In this document: one piece after another, positions 5,102 to 5,723 of the stretch
Layout of the letters: each line of letters starts with the position of its first letter
Position numbering within the stretch: the first letter of the stretch is position 1
Assembly: GCA_018397055.1 (NCBI GenBank)
Contig: JAGTQS010000076.1
Span: 1-5,723, forward strand
Direction of reading: 5' to 3'
Origin: Candidatus Bathyarchaeota archaeon
Lineage (GTDB): Archaea; Thermoproteota; Bathyarchaeia; Bathyarchaeales; DTEX01
Length of the DNA: 5,723 bases
The notes under the pieces: model-generated
Told to the model about the DNA's origin: nothing
The model's database searches: none
The model's input: the letters and a program-made list of their open reading frames with translations, nothing else
Made by a program: the position numbers and the translations under genes

Positions 5102-5265
5102 CCGACGATTTCTTTGCCGTCAGCCTCGAAAATCCTGCGCGGTCCCGAGTCTTTGGGCTTTTTCAGTTCCAGAATTGCTGGAAGAAGAAGCACGATGAAA
5201 AACGTTGCTGCGGTTATCACGAGCATGGCGAGGATTTGAGGAGTCGATATCGGTATCGGAATCAT
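4879..5265 (-). CDS. Small single-pass membrane protein downstream of the glycosyltransferase
   Basis: From ATG at 5265 this encodes 128 residues. A hydrophobic helix at about 8-31 is followed directly by LELKKPKDSGPRRIF, a basic cytosolic-type segment, then a predicted soluble region (DGKEIVGYSVFFAVYFKDKWHG, LDDIEPPAFEPPI). I do not recognise the family. The start follows the glycosyltransferase stop by 14 bases and has AGAGGT just before the ATG, so the two are very probably co-transcribed. It may be a small partner of the glycosyltransferase, anchored at the same membrane; this rests on position alone. Reading could begin further upstream in the same frame (5376), but that would lie over the glycosyltransferase end. 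The last 75 residues overlap the radical SAM gene on the other strand. The tail after LPDMEF looks unlike a selected sequence, so the true C-terminus may be nearer residue 99. Confidence 0.7.
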   Translation of the reverse strand: MIPIPISTPQILAMLVITAATFFIVLLLPAILELKKPKDSGPRRIFEADGKEIVGYSVFFAVYFKDKWHGMIGLDDIEPPAFEPPIRSVFSLSLPDMEFSAKACLVSYVLAIIDPAFLNWSFRISRLP

Positions 5266-5279
5266 TGACCTCTTTGCCT

Positions 5280-5723
5280 CTATTTGCGTGCACAGGCAAT
5301 ATAATGGTTTCCGTAGCCGTTGTGAAGCGTTTTTTCCCATCGGAAGTGTTTCTTGCCCACGATTCTTGACACGCACAACTCGAGGAACACTTTAGTGCAG
5401 ATTGCGATGTTTATGAAGAAGGTTATGAAAAGTAAGGGGATAAGCCAGTAGACGCGGGTGCGGTTGTCCAAGTAGGCGCCGACGCCTATTTCAAAGAACG
5501 GCGCAAAATTTCCCACGGTGCTGTACAATGAGAGAGGAACAAGCGCCCAAAGCGATGAAAACCAAGAGGTTGGACTGGTAAAATACAGAGCCACCCCGAC
5601 CACCCAAGCCAGCAGAACGATGAGCGGAAGGAAATAAACGTTGAGCAACAATAGCCCGTCTGTCTTCTCTCTGAGGCTTAGATTCCGGCATAGGAAAAAC
5701 TTGAACAGATGCTTAAACGCAAC
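5280..5723 (-). CDS. Membrane GT2-family glycosyltransferase, C-terminal part
   Basis: The frame is open from the right edge to the stop at 5280, giving 147 residues of the C-terminus; the catalytic GT-A domain lies outside the window. The visible part starts with FKHLFKFFLCRNLSLREK, the amphipathic segment that in cellulose-synthase-like GT2 enzymes precedes the membrane helices. Hydrophobic segments follow at about 25-48, 55-72 and 91-113. The connecting loop FAPFFEIGVGAYLDNR and the terminal basic segment FRWEKTLHNG match the end of processive or lipid-anchored GT2 proteins, where a W-x-KT motif follows the last helix. It probably transfers sugars to a lipid or surface polysaccharide at the cytoplasmic membrane; the substrate cannot be inferred. 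The TTG at 5651 is not a true start, since the frame continues to the edge. The small membrane gene follows it closely. Confidence 0.8.
   Translation of the reverse strand, partial: VAFKHLFKFFLCRNLSLREKTDGLLLLNVYFLPLIVLLAWVVGVALYFTSPTSWFSSLWALVPLSLYSTVGNFAPFFEIGVGAYLDNRTRVYWLIPLLFITFFINIAICTKVFLELCVSRIVGKKHFRWEKTLHNGYGNHYIACARK

Overview
The window looks archaeal. Most genes have an AT-rich TATA-like box about 25-30 bases before the start codon, several starts are GTG or TTG with little or no leader, and Shine-Dalgarno signals are weak. The gene content (an M29-type aminopeptidase of the archaeal kind, a C_GCAxxG_C_C redox protein, a MoaA-like radical SAM protein, a membrane GT2 glycosyltransferase and a class II tRNA-Leu) fits an uncultivated anaerobic archaeon. 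Bathyarchaeia or a relative is my guess, but the sequence alone does not prove it.

Layout. Positions 1-377 (-) hold the N-terminal part of a multi-pass membrane protein, probably of the isoprenylcysteine methyltransferase-like family; it runs off the left edge. It is divergent from a four-helix membrane protein of unknown function at 507-1076 (+). That gene converges, with a 31-base overlap, on the C_GCAxxG_C_C gene at 1046-1495 (-). Two small minus-strand genes follow: an unknown 62-residue protein (1633-1821) and a small beta-rich protein (about 1996-2273). Next comes an M29-family aminopeptidase split over two frames (2447-3534, -), then tRNA-Leu(CAG) with an encoded CCA (3629-3716, -). 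On the right, a radical SAM/SPASM-like protein (3908-5101, +) converges on a minus-strand pair: a membrane GT2 glycosyltransferase C-terminus (5280-right edge) and a small single-pass membrane protein (5265-4879).

The main observation is that two adjacent minus-strand genes each carry a frameshift at a six-base A or T run. In both, adding one base to the run restores a family-like C-terminus. In the small beta protein the restored end is a strand with an RNG turn and a stop at 1996. In the aminopeptidase the restored joint rejoins the N-terminal half to the metal-binding half. This is either systematic under-calling of homopolymers in the assembly, real decay, or slippage-based expression. 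A third anomaly is a 223-base tail-to-tail overlap between the radical SAM gene and the small membrane gene, which also contains a six-A run.

I also see a 14-base inverted repeat that brackets the aminopeptidase gene. I see no CRISPR array, transposase, rRNA or recognisable defence system, and nothing that clearly amounts to a new biological system.
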